Of a DNA stretch of 27,014 nt, positions 15,541 through 24,679 are shown one piece after another; the first letter of the stretch is position 1; each line of letters starts with the position of its first letter. The DNA lies in contig UQRL01000034.1 of assembly GCA_900543555.1 (NCBI GenBank), forward strand, positions 1 to 27,014, read 5' to 3'. A program made the translations under genes and the position numbers. Origin of the DNA: an uncultured Oscillospiraceae bacterium. GTDB lineage: Bacteria > Bacillota > Clostridia > Oscillospirales > Acutalibacteraceae. The notes beneath the pieces were generated by a model. It saw only the letters and a program-made list of their open reading frames with translations. It was not told the origin of the DNA and did no database searches.

Positions 15541-16248
15541 ATTTACCGCGTTGCGATATGTGAAGATGAAGCGCCCATTCGGGAAGCGCTTTTACAGATG
15601 TGCCGGGAGCTGCTTTCCCAGCTGGCGCCGGAGCATCAGGTGGAGGCGTTTGCCTCTGCCGGAGAGCTGGCGCAGTCTTTGGCAGACGGCGCCCCGTTTG
15701 ACCTGCTCTGCCTGGACATCCTGATGGAGGGCCAAAACGGCATGGAATTTGCCCAGAAGCTGCGGGAGGAAAACGAGCGCATCAGCATCCTCTTCATCAC
15801 GGGCAGCAGTCAATATCTAAAGGACGGCTATTCTGTCCGGCCCATCCAATACCTGTTCAAGCCCGTCCAGCGGGAGGAGCTGGAGGATGCCCTGCGAACG
15901 GACCTGCGCCTGCACCACCGGCCCCGCACCTTGACGCTGCGTACCGGCAACAAGACCACGGTGCTCCCCATTCAGGATATCCTCTATTTGGAGAGCCAGA
16001 ACCACTGGGTTGTGGTGCACATGAGGGAGGGCCAGCAGACCTTCCGCAGCAGCCTGTCGGAAGTGGAGCAGCTGCTGCCCCCGGATCAATTCTGCCGCAG
16101 CCACAACAGCTATCTGGTGAACATGGCCTGGGTGGCGCAGACCGGCCGGAGAGAGCTTCTTTTGCAGGATGGCTCTCAGGTCCCGGTCAGCCGGGGGTAT
16201 TATGAATCCATGCAGCGCCAGTTTGTCCGCTTTCTAAACTTGAAATAA
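15541..16248 (+). CDS. LytTR family response regulator with apparent ATT start
   Basis: 235 residues if it starts at ATT 15541, nine bases after AAAGGAAGG. This gives the family-like opening MYRVAICEDE; no ATG, GTG or TTG in frame lies between the mapped promoter and this point. The receiver domain (about 1-120) has acidic E8-D9, phosphoacceptor D59 in LLCLDILMEGQNG and the switch lysine in YLFKPV. The LytTR DNA-binding domain (about 135-235) contains ILYLESQNHWVVVH, FCRSHNSYLVNM and QVPVSRGYYE. It is AgrA/VirR-like, activating genes by binding direct repeats. Its probable kinase is the convergent, truncated gene next to it. Confidence 0.92.
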   Translation: MYRVAICEDEAPIREALLQMCRELLSQLAPEHQVEAFASAGELAQSLADGAPFDLLCLDILMEGQNGMEFAQKLREENERISILFITGSSQYLKDGYSVRPIQYLFKPVQREELEDALRTDLRLHHRPRTLTLRTGNKTTVLPIQDILYLESQNHWVVVHMREGQQTFRSSLSEVEQLLPPDQFCRSHNSYLVNMAWVAQTGRRELLLQDGSQVPVSRGYYESMQRQFVRFLNLK

Positions 16249-16297
16249 AGCCATCCCGATGAGCGTTCCCGCCTTTCGGGGTGGCCTTTCCTGTTTT

Positions 16298-16334
16298 ACA
16301 GCCCTTCCGGCCCCGGCCGGGAGGGCTGTGCTTT
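16298..16334. terminator. Shared terminator of the convergent two-component genes
   Basis: ACAGCCCTTCCGGCC (16298-16312) pairs with GGCCGGGAGGGCTGT (16315-16329), a 15-bp stem with one wobble and a 2-nt loop, then CTTTT on the plus strand. It fills the gap between the regulator stop (16248) and the kinase stop (16335). Confidence 0.75.
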
Positions 16335-16928
16335 TCAGGCTTTAAGGGCTGTCTGTACCGTAAAACGGCCCTCCTCCCAGCTCACATCCAGCACGCTGTG
16401 GTATTTTTCCGCCACGGCCCGCATCTGGGATAGCCCAAAGCCATGGCCCTCCTCCCGCTTGGTGAAGAGCAGCCGCCCCTTCTCATCCCGCTTCAATTCG
16501 CCGCTAAAGGTGTTCTCACACTGGATGGCCAAAAAGCCCTGGGATAGGGTGAGCTTGCACCAGACTTCTTTGGGCTCCGCCTGGCTGGCGGCCTCCAAGG
16601 CGTTGTCCAGCATGTTGAGCAAAAGGGCGCACAGGTCCTCCTCGCGGATTTCCACCTCTGCCGGAATGGACGCCTGGGCATGGAAGACCACCCCCATGGC
16701 CGCGGCTTTGGCGGCGCTGTTCTGCAGGATGGCGTTGATGGCGAAGTGCTGGGCGTAGGTTTTGGGGGACAGGTGCTCCAAAGTTCCCTCCAGCTCAGAG
16801 AGCCTGGCGCCCAAGGCGTCCAGTTTCTTTTCCCCCAGCATCAGGCGCAGCGCTGTAACCTGGTTTTTCCACTCGTGGCGCATCAGGTCTGTCCGTTGGT
16901 TCTGCTCTAAGATGTTCTGATAGCGGGC
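16335..16928 (-). CDS. Histidine kinase, GHKL/AgrC-like, N-terminally truncated
   Basis: Only about 198 C-terminal residues remain. They begin RYQNILEQNQRTDLMRHEWK: the dimerisation helix with the phospho-accepting His in MRHEWKNQ, typical of LytTR-linked kinases. The N-box follows as LNMLDNALEAASQ, the G-box as GHGFGLSQMRAVAEKY. Membrane sensor segments that should precede residue 1 are absent. Upstream of about 16928 the frame stays open by chance but is antisense to the surface-protein gene, so the 749-residue reading is false. It would phosphorylate the adjacent LytTR regulator but lacks its sensor, start codon and promoter here. Confidence 0.85.
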   Translation of the reverse strand, partial: ARYQNILEQNQRTDLMRHEWKNQVTALRLMLGEKKLDALGARLSELEGTLEHLSPKTYAQHFAINAILQNSAAKAAAMGVVFHAQASIPAEVEIREEDLCALLLNMLDNALEAASQAEPKEVWCKLTLSQGFLAIQCENTFSGELKRDEKGRLLFTKREEGHGFGLSQMRAVAEKYHSVLDVSWEEGRFTVQTALKA

Positions 16929-18797
16929 TATTACTTTGACGAAGCGGACTCCTACGCCCAGTGGAGCAGTTCTATAAACGACCGGCTGAAGCAGACGGTG
17001 GTTCTGGACGTGGTGGCCGGCAACTTTGACGGCAACGATGAGGGCCGGGAGCAGATTCTCTGTGTGACGGGCCTGGAAAAGTATTATTATCAGTACGAGA
17101 GCTACTCCAAGCTGTACTGTATCTATAACACAGGCGGCGGGACAAATGAGGACGGCAGTGTGGCGGAAGACAGCTGGGCCTGCAGCGAAACGGAGAATTA
17201 CCTGTTCAAGTCGAAAAAGCCCTGCTATATCACAGTGGCCGCCACGGACACCGGGGATGACAGCACCATTGTCGCCCTGAACCGGGTGGACCGCACCTAC
17301 AGTGAGCCCGGTGTGCTGGCTGTGCTGGAGGCGCCCCCCTATTTCCGGGAGATCGGCGACGGCGACACGGGCAACAGCCAGACCGTATATGGCACCACCA
17401 GCACCTCTGGCTCGGGCTACAGCAACAATGTGGGGTTTAGCGCGGGCATTACCTTTGGATATGAGGCAGACACCCTCCTGGGAGGGGGCGGCTGGGAGGT
17501 CACCATTGACAACAGCTTTAACTGGGGCTTTGCCAATACCACAGAGGTCTCCTTTTCCACCAACTTTGCCAACGACACCGGCGACAACCTGGTGGTGGTC
17601 TACCGCAGCCCGGTGGTGGGCTATGAATACTTGGATCAGGACGGGAACGCCCTGACGATCACCAAAACGGGCCTGCCCGCCGTCAACATGATCCCTGTAG
17701 AGGATTACAACGAAGCGGTGGCCCAGTACACCTCGAAAAATTTGGACCCCATCCTGGACGGCCTGCTGAGCAGCCCCGGAGACCCCCAAAGCTACCGCAG
17801 CACCACCGAGGGCCTGGATGAGGCTGTAGAGGGCTCCAGCGATTCTAACCCCAGCTGGATCCAATACAGCGGGCAGGGCACAGTGGAACAGAGCATTGAA
17901 ACCACCCAAACCAGGGAAAACGACTTTACCTATGAGCTGGATATCCAGGGAAGCCTCTGGGGCAAGGTGTTTGGTGGCAAGCTGGGCGGGCAGGCCGGCG
18001 TACAGTATTCCCACGGGATCTCCTGGTCCTCGGGCCAGGGCACGCTGATGTCCGGCTCTGTCACCGGCCAGCAGGAAACCGGCTATGACTTCCAGTGGAG
18101 GTTCGCCACCTGGACCACGCAGCTCAATGGGTCCGATGTGCCTGTGCTGGGGTATCTGGTGCGGGACGTGGTGGCGCCGCCCTCCCCCGGCGCCAACCTG
18201 CAGGTTTCCCATGTGAGCGAAACCACCGCCACCATCACCTGGGAACCGGGGACCCGCTCCTCCCAGCAGTACCGAATTTACCGCTTGACAGATGATGGCG
18301 TCTATGTGCTGGTGAGCGCGGTCAGCGGCAGTACCTATGAGTACACCTTGAGCGGGCTCCTTCCAGGAGAACCCTACACCTATGTGGTGCGGGGCGTGGC
18401 CTATGAGGAGGACGGAGACGAGCAGGAGTCGGTGGACAGTTCCCGCTTGACGGTGATGACACGCTCGGAAAACGCCGCGGATGTGGAGGTTCTGCTTTTC
18501 GGAGCGCAGGACGATGGGAGCTACCCCACCAGCGGCGCGGAAGTGAACCTTTCCGTGGAGGCCATTGTGACGGCGGACTACCAATACAACACCAGCTATC
18601 AGTGGCAGATCCTCCGGCCCGATAACTGGAAGGACGGGATCTCCAACTGGACAAACCTATCGGCCAGTGAAGAGGGGATCGAATCGGTAGAGGTTGACAA
18701 AAACAGCCTGCGTCTCACAGGCTTGGACAGCTCTTTGGACGGCGCGAGGCTGCGCTGTAGGGTGACCGTCCCCACTTCAGACGCCACCCCCAACTAA
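16926..18797 (+). CDS. Giant surface protein, N-terminal piece (5' missing, ends at premature TAA)
   Basis: Open in frame from just after a TAA at 16908, but with no start codon, ribosome site or signal peptide: the 5' end is lost at a junction with the kinase gene. The first readable residues include VVAGNFDG, reminiscent of FG-GAP-type repeats. A glycine- and threonine-rich amphipathic beta stretch follows (GFSAGITFGYEADTLLGG and later FANTTEVSFSTNF), of a kind seen in pore-forming proteins, though this is not diagnostic. A fibronectin type III domain spans about 18180-18460 (ATITWEPGTRSSQQYRIYRL) and an Ig-like domain follows. TAA at 18795 stops it in the same frame as the downstream piece. 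GTG 16998 is formally the first start codon but not believable. Confidence 0.8.
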   Translation, partial: GYYFDEADSYAQWSSSINDRLKQTVVLDVVAGNFDGNDEGREQILCVTGLEKYYYQYESYSKLYCIYNTGGGTNEDGSVAEDSWACSETENYLFKSKKPCYITVAATDTGDDSTIVALNRVDRTYSEPGVLAVLEAPPYFREIGDGDTGNSQTVYGTTSTSGSGYSNNVGFSAGITFGYEADTLLGGGGWEVTIDNSFNWGFANTTEVSFSTNFANDTGDNLVVVYRSPVVGYEYLDQDGNALTITKTGLPAVNMIPVEDYNEAVAQYTSKNLDPILDGLLSSPGDPQSYRSTTEGLDEAVEGSSDSNPSWIQYSGQGTVEQSIETTQTRENDFTYELDIQGSLWGKVFGGKLGGQAGVQYSHGISWSSGQGTLMSGSVTGQQETGYDFQWRFATWTTQLNGSDVPVLGYLVRDVVAPPSPGANLQVSHVSETTATITWEPGTRSSQQYRIYRLTDDGVYVLVSAVSGSTYEYTLSGLLPGEPYTYVVRGVAYEEDGDEQESVDSSRLTVMTRSENAADVEVLLFGAQDDGSYPTSGAEVNLSVEAIVTADYQYNTSYQWQILRPDNWKDGISNWTNLSASEEGIESVEVDKNSLRLTGLDSSLDGARLRCRVTVPTSDATPN

Positions 18798-21700
18798 TAT
18801 TACAGCGATGCCGTTACGCTGGAGATTTCTCTGGACAGCACGGAAACCTCTCTCAGCCTGAGCGGCAGCGCAGCTGGTAGTGGCAGCCTGGACGATCCCT
18901 ACACAGGCAACGCCGGGTACAGCATTACCACTACAACCAGCACTTCCGGTGAAGTGGAACAGGATGTGGCCATCCCCGCTGGAGAAAGCCATCCCGCCCT
19001 GAAGGTGTATTCCTACACCGCTAGTGAAGGAAATGCCCCTGTCTATGTGGGCGTGGGCACCGATGAGGGCGAGACCGTGTATTATGCGGTTACAAAAACA
19101 GAAACGGCAGAGGGCAGCGCCGCGTATTCTGTGGGAGCAAAGCTGGAACTGGGCGGCACGAAGTGGGTTAAGGCCACTGCCAGCGGAAGTGGCACCGAAG
19201 AGTATACGGTGCCGGAGGGATATGATGGAACCATTGAAACCGACCCCTCTACTGGCTACCGGCGCATGGCACTGGTAAAAACAGAAGATAGCTCCACCAC
19301 CTTTACGGAATATTGGATGTCTGTGCCCGCAGGGGATGAGGAAACCGCTGTGCAGTATTTTACTAAAGAAGACGGCGGGACCTTTAAAATTGTCACCTTG
19401 ACAGAGAATGAGGAAGAAGCTCTGCGCTATGTATATGTGGGCAGCGGTGAGGGAGTTCTGATCGTCAACGCCGCGGAGGAAGGTTCTGACGGCCCCGGCG
19501 CGGACGATGACCGCTATGTTACCTACGCAGTGAGCGGCGGCGCTCTTTCTGCCCCCACGGTGTTCTGGGGCGAGGCGGATACGGGCCTTTACGCCACGGA
19601 CGGAGAAGGGCAGGAAACTCTGTACGCCGGCAGCACCGGCCTGACGGTGGAAAGGGAGACGGTTACACAGGAGCAGACCGGCACCACAACCGCCTCTTAC
19701 GGCGGTACAGAGATCATCGTGGCCGCGAAGACTACGGTGGATACCAGCATCCTGTTTACCTTTGCCAACCTGACCACCGGCGGGTCGGAATCGGTGCAGG
19801 CCGGCGCGGATGGGAGGGCCACCTGGCAGGCGGCTGTCCCTGGGATGTACCGCATCACGGCCACCGCCCAGGCGACGGAGACCGCCGCCTCCAGCACCAG
19901 CGCCGCCCTGTACTACTACGCAGGGAGTGTCTCCGAAGGGGCTACAACTGAATACCGGTTGGTGGTGAGCAAAGGCAGCGCGCCCGCCTCTTCCATGGTG
20001 TACGACGGAAGCAGCGTGGCTTTGACTCTGCAGAGCCGTACAGCAGCAACCGCCAATGGCGGCACCGTGACCTCTCCCAGTGGTTCATGGCAGGATGTTG
20101 AGGACAATGTCTCTTACACAGTCCTGAACTTGAGCGGCAGCGATGAGGATGCGGCCGCGATAGAGGGCAGTGCCTATTATCGGCCCCAGGCAGCGGGGAC
20201 CTACCGCTTTACCGCCTCTCTTGGGGGAGTCCAAGTGGCCACGGCCCAGCTGGAAGTGACCCGGGCTGAGATTACCATTGCCCCCGCTTGGGAGGGGATG
20301 GAGGACGAAACCGTCCCCGCGGAACTGGACGATATCCAATTGACCGCAAGCGGCGGATTTTTAGAGGAGGACCAAGCTCTTTTGGAGCGGGCCATTGCAA
20401 TCCAATGCGGCTTGTATGGAAGCGATGGGGCCATCCGGGATGTGGGCGGCGTGTACGATGTGACTCTCAGCTATAAGAGCGATGGGGAGGGAGCCGCCGC
20501 GGCAGCGGAGCTTCAGAGCAAGTACAACATCACCCTGGAAAGCGGGGAGATTACCTACCTAAGCCATTCCGCGGTCGTCAATTATTCCGCTGGGGAAAAT
20601 GGAACGCTGCAGGCCCAGTATGTGGAGAATTCCGAGTACGGATTTGTCAGCGGGGCCTCCATTCCCGTGAGCTATGGGCTCCGCTTTGTTGCCACGCCTG
20701 CCGTTGGATTCCAGTTTGCGGAGTGGACCGTAACCCTGAACGGAACGGCCGTTGCATGGGAGGATGAGGCGCTCCAAGGTATTGTGACCTTTACCGAGAC
20801 AGAGAGCGCCGTGATCCTGCGCGTTTCCAGCCTGGAGGCGTTGATCCAAGCGGTCCAAGGGGAGAGCGAGGGCTCCGGCGAAGACGCGGCCCCTGTTTTG
20901 CAGGTGCAGGCCGCCTTTACCAGCCAGAACCGCACAGTGACCTTCTCTGCGGATGAATCGACGCCCAACGGCACTGTGACCGCCCAGCAGAACGGCCAGA
21001 GCCTGAACAGCGGCGTGTCCGTGGCCCACGGCAGCTCCATGACCTTTACCGCCACGCCCAACGAGGGGTATGTGGTAGAGAGCTGGGCTGTCAACGGCCG
21101 GGTGGAACAGAACCCTGACGGCACCCACTACACCGGAACCACTTTGGAGCGGGAGATCACCGAGGACACCGAGGTCAAAGTGACGTTCGCAGCCGAGGAG
21201 CAGTACGCTGTCTCCTATGAAGTCGTGGATGAAAACAACCAGCCCGTTTCGGGTGTGGCTGTCACCGTGGAAGGATTGACGGATGGCAAAGTGACCAAGG
21301 GCGGCAATGTAGCCTTTACCGCCCAGCCCTCTGTGGGCGTGGTGATCCAGCGGTGGGAGGTGCAGCGCGGCGATGGAGATTGGGAGACGGTCTCCGCCAG
21401 CGCCAACCGCTACACCCTGTACAACGTGCAGGCGGATACAAACGTCCGCATTGTGGCCAGCGGCGGCTCCAACCGTTACACGCTGACCTTTGGCGTGGTG
21501 GACGATACTGGTTCCCCTGTGACCGGCGGCACCTTGACAGCCACGTCCAATGGCGTCACGTTGGAAACCGGAAAGGAATACCCCTCTTACACGAATGTGG
21601 ACTTCACCTTTACAGAGGCTGAAGCCTATGAAGTGGTGGAATGGAAGGTCAACACAGATACGGTGCGGGAGGGCCGCGGCCAGCTCACCTACACCCTGGA

Positions 21701-24605
21701 GAACCCCTCTGCTGACACCACCGTCAACGTGGTGGTGCGGAAAAAGCCCTCTGTCACCGTTAAGGAAGTTTCAAACGGCACGGTTGATGTGACGTACACC
21801 TTGGACGGAGAAACCGTTCAACCCTCTGAGAACGGCTATGTGTACACCGGCACCGGCATTTCCGTTACGCTGGCGCCCGCTACCGGCTATGTGGTGGATG
21901 CCGGTGAAATGGAGGCAACATACGGTGTAGACTTGAGCTACACCAACGGTTCCGGCGCCACCACCGACAACATGACCTATACCCTTGACAATGTGCAGAG
22001 CGATGTGACGATTGCTCCCGTTTGGGAACAGCTTGCCGCCTACACCGTCGGTTACTATGTAGTGGACACCATTGGGGATGGCTCTGGCACGCATGGCGCC
22101 TTGTCCGCCTCTGTGGAGCGCAAGGGCATGGATAGCTATGAGAACAGCGAGTTTGTCAGTGGAAACACTGTCTACGACGGCTCCACCGCCACCTTTACTG
22201 CCAGCCCGGATAATGGCTATGTCGTGCAGGAGTGGCAGGTCGATGGCGAGGCGCAGGCAGGCGACACCAGCAACACGCTGACCCTGAGCGCGTCTGAATT
22301 GACGGCTGATACAACCGTTACTGTCCAGTTCCGCGAGATCGGCGACAAGGTCACCATCTCTGCGGGAGAAAATGGTGAAATCACCAGCGCCATCGCAGGT
22401 GGTGTGGACCAGATTGACAACATGGAAACCGGTTTTACCCTGGACGAAGGCGCGTCTGTAACCATCACCGCGCAGCCCGAGACGGGGTATGAAGTGGCTT
22501 CTTGGAGCGTCAATGGCGAGAGAATCGAAAATACGCAAGGGCAGAACACCTTCACCTACACGTCGCAGAGCGCAAATACCGGCGCGGCCATCTCTGTGGA
22601 GTTCCAGCAAGTGACCTATGCGGTCTCTTGGAGCGCTGCCGGGGGCACTGTCACGGCCGATGGTTACACCGGCACCAGCGCCGATATCCGGGGCGGCACC
22701 GAGGTGAGCTTCACAGCCGAGCCTGCTTACGGCTATGAGCTCACCGGATGGACCGTAAACGGCGAACCCCAGAATGGAGAAAGCGATGAAACCTTCACCT
22801 GGACCGTTCCCAACGGCCAGGCTGCGGACCCTGCTGTCTCAAGCTATCAAATCGAGGCGCTCTTTGAGCTGGTGGATACGGATTACACTCTGACCTATAC
22901 GGTTGCTGGTTCCGGCGGCACGATCTCTGTGCCCGGCGGCGAAAATGGGAGCGTTACCGTGTCCCATGGCGGCAGTATCACCTTCACCGGCGCCGTGCGC
23001 TATGATGTGAATTATGCTGTGGAAGGCTCCGGTGGTACTGTTTCGGCAACGGCAAACGGCGAGAGCATCGCCAGCGACACCACTGTGCAGGTGCTGGGCG
23101 GCAGCAAGCTGGTCTTTACCGCCGCGCCAGAGGAGGGGTACATGGTGGCCCAGTGGACGATGAACGGAGTAGCAATCTCCCGGGAGAACATGGGCCAGTA
23201 TGGCATGACCAATCCCTACGCAAAGGAGCTTGCTGTAGAGAGCCTCAGCGGAAACCTGGATGTGCAGGTCACATTTGAGGAATATGCGGGCTATGCTATC
23301 CCCACAGGTGATGCGGGCTACACGATCAAGAACATCGAGAGGAATCCCGATGACACAACGCCTGAGACTCAAATCCGAAAAGGCGGCGACGTGACCTTTA
23401 CCGTGGGGCTGAACGTGGAAGGCGGCTACGCCAACTTTAGCAAGCTGGTCATCAACGGCTATGACTGCCTGGAACAAACCGGGACTGCCACTGGCTGTGA
23501 CTCCGTCACCGCCACCCGCAACAGCGACGGCTGCTACACCGTGACCATCCAGAACGTGAGAGGCAATATCGATGCGGACATCGAGGCCCACCAGTTGGTG
23601 ATTGACGAAGGCTTAGAGGACTATGATATTCCTGACAGCCTAGAAAATCTGGAAATTGATACTCCGGAAGAAATTCAAACTCTTCTGAGCACGGCCATCA
23701 CTGGCAGCTATGACGGCATCACCTACATGGACATCGCCCTGATGTATTGGGACGGCGGCCAGTGGGTAGTCGTCACCGAAATGCCCGAAGGCGGCGTGGA
23801 TGTGGTCGTTCCGTATGATACGATCAATACGGAAGCCGCTTCCAACGACACCTTTACTGTGGCCCACATGCTGACCACAGGCGAAAATGCTGGTCAGGTG
23901 GACATTATCGAGGACGTGCGCAAGGAGTCCGACGGCCTGCACTTCCATGTAAACAGCCTGTCGCCCTTTGCCATCAGCTGGACCAAATATGAGGCGCCGG
24001 TCAATCCCGGCGGCGGCGGCACACCCTCCGAGCCGGAAGAGCCCACCTGGCCCTTCACAGACGTGACGGAAGGGGATGACTGGTTCTATGACGCCGTGGC
24101 CTATGTGTACGAGAACGGCATCATGGCCGGCACCGACGAGACCACCTTCGAGCCCTACATGGAGCTGGACCGCGCCATGGCTGCTCAGTTGTTCTACAAC
24201 CTGGAAGGCAAGCCCACCGTGACCGGCGACTCCACCTTTACCGACGTGACCTCCGGCCACTGGGCTGTGGACGCCATCACCTGGGCCGCCCAGAACGACA
24301 TCGTGGCGGGCATCGGCGGCGGCCTGTACGATCCTGACAGCAACGTGACCCGGGAGCAGTTCGCAGTGATGCTGTACAAGTACGCCCGCTTCAAGGGCTG
24401 CGACCTGACGGCTACTGGCGACCTGACCCAGTTCCCGGACGCTGGCTCCATCAGCAGCTGGGCGGAGACTGCTCTGAGCTGGGCCAACGGCAAGGGCCTG
24501 ATCAATGGCAACGAGGACGGCACCCTAGCTCCCGGCGGCACCGCCACCCGGGCCCAGGCAGCCAGCATTCTGGCCCAGTTTGATCAGAGTTTCGCAAACA
24601 AGTAA
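18798..24605 (+). CDS. Giant S-layer-anchored surface protein, C-terminal piece (B-repeats + 3 SLH)
   Basis: Same frame as the preceding piece, directly after the TAA, with sense immediately resuming (YYSDAVTLEISLDS); GTG 18954 is the first formal start but has no ribosome site. About 1,930 residues of beta-rich modules. From about 20690 to 23280 there are about nine B-repeat-like units ending in motifs such as GYVVESWAVNG, GYVVQEWQVDGE, GYEVASWSVNGE and GYELTGWTVNGE. The C-terminus has three SLH domains, about 24049-24215, 24230-24400 and 24420-24600, opening with FTDVTEGDDWFYDAVAYVYE, FTDVTSGHWAVDAITWAAQN and FPDAGSISSWAETALSWANG. It is a cell-wall-polymer-bound adhesin-type protein, ending at a strong terminator. 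Confidence 0.88.
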   Translation, partial: YYSDAVTLEISLDSTETSLSLSGSAAGSGSLDDPYTGNAGYSITTTTSTSGEVEQDVAIPAGESHPALKVYSYTASEGNAPVYVGVGTDEGETVYYAVTKTETAEGSAAYSVGAKLELGGTKWVKATASGSGTEEYTVPEGYDGTIETDPSTGYRRMALVKTEDSSTTFTEYWMSVPAGDEETAVQYFTKEDGGTFKIVTLTENEEEALRYVYVGSGEGVLIVNAAEEGSDGPGADDDRYVTYAVSGGALSAPTVFWGEADTGLYATDGEGQETLYAGSTGLTVERETVTQEQTGTTTASYGGTEIIVAAKTTVDTSILFTFANLTTGGSESVQAGADGRATWQAAVPGMYRITATAQATETAASSTSAALYYYAGSVSEGATTEYRLVVSKGSAPASSMVYDGSSVALTLQSRTAATANGGTVTSPSGSWQDVEDNVSYTVLNLSGSDEDAAAIEGSAYYRPQAAGTYRFTASLGGVQVATAQLEVTRAEITIAPAWEGMEDETVPAELDDIQLTASGGFLEEDQALLERAIAIQCGLYGSDGAIRDVGGVYDVTLSYKSDGEGAAAAAELQSKYNITLESGEITYLSHSAVVNYSAGENGTLQAQYVENSEYGFVSGASIPVSYGLRFVATPAVGFQFAEWTVTLNGTAVAWEDEALQGIVTFTETESAVILRVSSLEALIQAVQGESEGSGEDAAPVLQVQAAFTSQNRTVTFSADESTPNGTVTAQQNGQSLNSGVSVAHGSSMTFTATPNEGYVVESWAVNGRVEQNPDGTHYTGTTLEREITEDTEVKVTFAAEEQYAVSYEVVDENNQPVSGVAVTVEGLTDGKVTKGGNVAFTAQPSVGVVIQRWEVQRGDGDWETVSASANRYTLYNVQADTNVRIVASGGSNRYTLTFGVVDDTGSPVTGGTLTATSNGVTLETGKEYPSYTNVDFTFTEAEAYEVVEWKVNTDTVREGRGQLTYTLENPSADTTVNVVVRKKPSVTVKEVSNGTVDVTYTLDGETVQPSENGYVYTGTGISVTLAPATGYVVDAGEMEATYGVDLSYTNGSGATTDNMTYTLDNVQSDVTIAPVWEQLAAYTVGYYVVDTIGDGSGTHGALSASVERKGMDSYENSEFVSGNTVYDGSTATFTASPDNGYVVQEWQVDGEAQAGDTSNTLTLSASELTADTTVTVQFREIGDKVTISAGENGEITSAIAGGVDQIDNMETGFTLDEGASVTITAQPETGYEVASWSVNGERIENTQGQNTFTYTSQSANTGAAISVEFQQVTYAVSWSAAGGTVTADGYTGTSADIRGGTEVSFTAEPAYGYELTGWTVNGEPQNGESDETFTWTVPNGQAADPAVSSYQIEALFELVDTDYTLTYTVAGSGGTISVPGGENGSVTVSHGGSITFTGAVRYDVNYAVEGSGGTVSATANGESIASDTTVQVLGGSKLVFTAAPEEGYMVAQWTMNGVAISRENMGQYGMTNPYAKELAVESLSGNLDVQVTFEEYAGYAIPTGDAGYTIKNIERNPDDTTPETQIRKGGDVTFTVGLNVEGGYANFSKLVINGYDCLEQTGTATGCDSVTATRNSDGCYTVTIQNVRGNIDADIEAHQLVIDEGLEDYDIPDSLENLEIDTPEEIQTLLSTAITGSYDGITYMDIALMYWDGGQWVVVTEMPEGGVDVVVPYDTINTEAASNDTFTVAHMLTTGENAGQVDIIEDVRKESDGLHFHVNSLSPFAISWTKYEAPVNPGGGGTPSEPEEPTWPFTDVTEGDDWFYDAVAYVYENGIMAGTDETTFEPYMELDRAMAAQLFYNLEGKPTVTGDSTFTDVTSGHWAVDAITWAAQNDIVAGIGGGLYDPDSNVTREQFAVMLYKYARFKGCDLTATGDLTQFPDAGSISSWAETALSWANGKGLINGNEDGTLAPGGTATRAQAASILAQFDQSFANK
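20690..23280 (+). repeat. Array of about nine B-repeat-like protein modules
   Basis: The W-x-V-N-G core recurs near 20703, 21064, 21337, 21621, 21882, 22213, 22484, 22729 and 23137, that is every 245-410 bp. Each module has a G-T/S-V strand pair, then a FTATP-x-GY turn and a tryptophan strand, as in InlB B-repeat/Flg_new-like domains. Modules are diverged, so the duplication is old. Near 22885-23050 one module is cut short, adding to the largest spacing. Confidence 0.8.
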
Positions 24606-24620
24606 ACCTTTTGCATACAC

Positions 24621-24651
24621 AAAAAATGGCTTCCTTCGGGGGCCATTTTTT
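24621..24651 (+). terminator. Intrinsic terminator after the surface-protein gene
   Basis: AAAAAATGGC (24621-24630) pairs with GCCATTTTTT (24642-24651), a 10-bp stem closing an 11-nt loop, 15 bp past the stop. Confidence 0.9.
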
Positions 24652-24679
24652 GTTTTGTCACGTGGTAGCAGACCCCGAT

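Noticed and set aside
16929..18584. Minus-strand extension making a 749-residue kinase
   Set aside because: Everything beyond about 16928 is antisense to clear Fn3/surface-protein coding sequence; only the C-terminal 198 residues are kinase.
18954..18956. GTG as a genuine start of the second surface-protein piece
   Set aside because: No ribosome site, and the same-frame coding sense runs unbroken back to the TAA at 18795.
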